From contig JAEXVC010000078.1 in assembly GCA_023406715.1 (NCBI GenBank), forward strand, positions 1 through 8,342: a stretch of DNA of 8,342 nt. The letters are read 5' to 3'. Positions 6,685-8,342 of the stretch are shown here, one piece after another; within the stretch, counting starts at the first letter, position 1, and each line of letters starts with the position of its first letter. Below the pieces are notes generated by a model. It was not told where the DNA came from and did not search any database. It saw only the letters and a list, made by a program, of their open reading frames with translations. The DNA comes from Bacteroidota bacterium (GTDB lineage Bacteria > Bacteroidota > Bacteroidia > Bacteroidales > Tenuifilaceae). The position numbers and the translations under genes were made by a program.

Positions 6685-8342
6685 TTGAAACGTACTTTAA
6701 AATATTTACCTATTCTTTTTTCAGCGTTGTGGATTTCATCATCGGCTCAGGTAAATTCACGAAATGCTGTCATTGACAGCCTTGTTGCAGTTGCAAATTC
6801 AAACAAAGGAATACTAAAAGTCACAGCATACGACAAAATATCGAGACTTTACTGGCAGTCCAATCCCGACTCATCAATTTACTATGCATCACTGGCTCTT
6901 TCGGAGGCAGAGAAAGACAAAAGCGATGCCTGTTACGGAGAGGCATACAATAGTCTAGGAAATGCATACTCAAGCAAAGGAGAGTTCGAACAATCCATTG
7001 AGTTTTACACAAAATCAATGGAACACAGAGAGCGCTCTAACGATATGCTAAAAGTTTCTTACTCTCTCAGCAACCTATCATTCTCATTACAAAACTTAAA
7101 GCGATACAGCGAAGCAATGGATGCATTAAAAAGAGCTGCATCGATTTGTAATTCTATTGGAAATGCACAAGATGAAGCCCTTATAAATCAACAAATTGCT
7201 GCTCTTTATAAAAATTTACAAGATTTAAATCGCTCTTTGGAATTCGCATTAAAGGCTGTTAATATTAATCTCAGCAACAATATTACCACAGGCTTAGCGA
7301 ATAATTACAATTTCATTGGACTTCTGCATAAGGATTTAAAAAACTTTGATTTAGCGGAAGAGTACTTCCTTAAATCACTGAAAATATGGCAGCAAGAAAA
7401 GAATGAAGAAGGACTTTCGAATACATATAACAACCTTGGAATTGTATATGATGAGAAAAAAGATGCTCAAAAAGCTTTGGAATACTACTCAAAATCACTT
7501 GAACTATCAAAAAAACTTGAAGATTTGAAAGGTATTGCTGTTGCCTATAACAATATTGGATACTTGAGTATTAGAATAAATCAGATTGATGCGGGTATTG
7601 ACTCTTACCTGAAATCCATAAAGATTAGCCACGACCTAAACGATATTGAAAGTTACTTAAACACATACAATAACATAGCTATTGCTTACCTAAAAAAGAA
7701 CAACATAGAAAAAAGTGAGGAGTATGTAAATTTAGTGCTTAAAGAATTCGACAAAGTTAAGGACTTGGCTATAATTCAGGAAACCTACAAAATATTAAGC
7801 AATATAAATAGTAAAAAAGGCAATTTCAAAAAAGCATTCGAATATAAAACCATTGAGCTTGCCTATAACGACACCCTTTACACCCAACAACAAACAAGCA
7901 ATATTATTGAAATGCAAACGCGTTTTGAAACGGAAGCAAAAGAACGCGAAATTCAGATTCTTAAAAAAGATAACGATATTAAACAGCTGGAGTTTGAACG
8001 ACAAAGATTTTTCCAACGGATACTTATAATAATATCAATTCTATTCCTAATAATTCTGGTTGGAGGGGCTATGAGTTTTAGGTATATCAGACGGTCCAAC
8101 AAACTATTAGAACAAAAAAACATTGAGTTTGAGAATGCCAATATCAAGTTAATTGAATCAGAAAAGAACTTACGGGAGTTAAATGCAACCAAGGATAAAC
8201 TGTTCTCCATTATTGCTCACGACTTAAAAAATCCATTCAATGCATTAATGGGATTTAGTGACTTACTTGATAAAAATTACAATTTCCTTTCGGAAGAGGA
8301 GCGGAAGGAATATATTGGAGTGGTTAGCGATTCTACTCAGAA
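6685..8342 (+). CDS. TPR-containing membrane sensor histidine kinase, 3' end beyond window
   Basis: This is a hybrid of a periplasmic TPR sensor and a cytoplasmic histidine kinase, of the kind common in Bacteroidota; such kinases phosphorylate a response regulator after sensing an unknown signal. The frame is open for 552 codons to the window edge. Parts in order: signal peptide KRTLKYLPILFSALWISSSAQ (cut near residue 22); eight TPRs (about 75-400) with helix A motifs such as AYNSLG, NTYNNLG, VAYNNIG and NTYNNIA recurring every 40 residues; a charged coiled coil (about 405-445); one transmembrane segment (about 446-464, RILIIISILFLIILVGG); a second coiled coil; then the HisKA dimerisation domain with the H-box FSIIAHDLKNPFNAL, H512 being the phospho-acceptor. 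The ATPase domain is off the window. No ATG occurs in frame before residue 112, while TTG 6685 gives a proper signal peptide, so TTG is the likely start. ATT 6673 is a less likely alternative. Confidence 0.9.
   Translation, partial: MKRTLKYLPILFSALWISSSAQVNSRNAVIDSLVAVANSNKGILKVTAYDKISRLYWQSNPDSSIYYASLALSEAEKDKSDACYGEAYNSLGNAYSSKGEFEQSIEFYTKSMEHRERSNDMLKVSYSLSNLSFSLQNLKRYSEAMDALKRAASICNSIGNAQDEALINQQIAALYKNLQDLNRSLEFALKAVNINLSNNITTGLANNYNFIGLLHKDLKNFDLAEEYFLKSLKIWQQEKNEEGLSNTYNNLGIVYDEKKDAQKALEYYSKSLELSKKLEDLKGIAVAYNNIGYLSIRINQIDAGIDSYLKSIKISHDLNDIESYLNTYNNIAIAYLKKNNIEKSEEYVNLVLKEFDKVKDLAIIQETYKILSNINSKKGNFKKAFEYKTIELAYNDTLYTQQQTSNIIEMQTRFETEAKEREIQILKKDNDIKQLEFERQRFFQRILIIISILFLIILVGGAMSFRYIRRSNKLLEQKNIEFENANIKLIESEKNLRELNATKDKLFSIIAHDLKNPFNALMGFSDLLDKNYNFLSEEERKEYIGVVSDSTQ

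Noticed and set aside
7795..8210. Minus-strand frames at 7795-8016 and 7953-8210
   Set aside because: They are antisense to the transmembrane and coiled-coil part of the histidine kinase, whose own frame is continuous with clear domain motifs.

Overview
The window comes from a member of the Bacteroidota, most likely near the Bacteroidales. Three things point there. Perfect TAnnTTTG promoter elements precede panB and the 2768 gene. None of the starts has an obvious Shine-Dalgarno sequence; they sit behind A-rich stretches instead. A secreted subtilase ends in a type IX secretion (T9SS) sorting domain, a system confined largely to this phylum. The DNA is AT-rich, with no sign of a recent insertion, tRNA, rRNA, CRISPR array or phage.

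Layout: at the left edge is the 5' part of panB (pantothenate synthesis) on the minus strand. A 337-base divergent intergenic region follows, with a panB promoter element, several TGACA repeats, a short tandem repeat and a sigma-54-like -24/-12 sequence in front of dnaK. dnaK is complete, stands alone without grpE or dnaJ, and ends at a strong intrinsic terminator (2656-2687).

A new transcription unit begins at a good Bacteroidota promoter (2710-2739). It holds, tightly spaced, a secreted protein with eight MORN-variant repeats, a secreted S8 serine peptidase with a T9SS tail, and xseA (exonuclease VII large subunit). After a 69-base gap with a weaker candidate promoter comes a sensor histidine kinase with a signal peptide, eight TPRs, one transmembrane segment and a HisKA domain. 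It runs off the right edge and appears to start at TTG, so an ATG-based gene search misses it.

The genes do not form one pathway: they are housekeeping functions (PanB, DnaK, ExoVII) mixed with an envelope/secretion pair and a signalling protein. I found no convincing undescribed system. The points most worth a second look are the sigma-54-like dnaK control region, the TTG-started TPR kinase, and xseA without an adjacent xseB.
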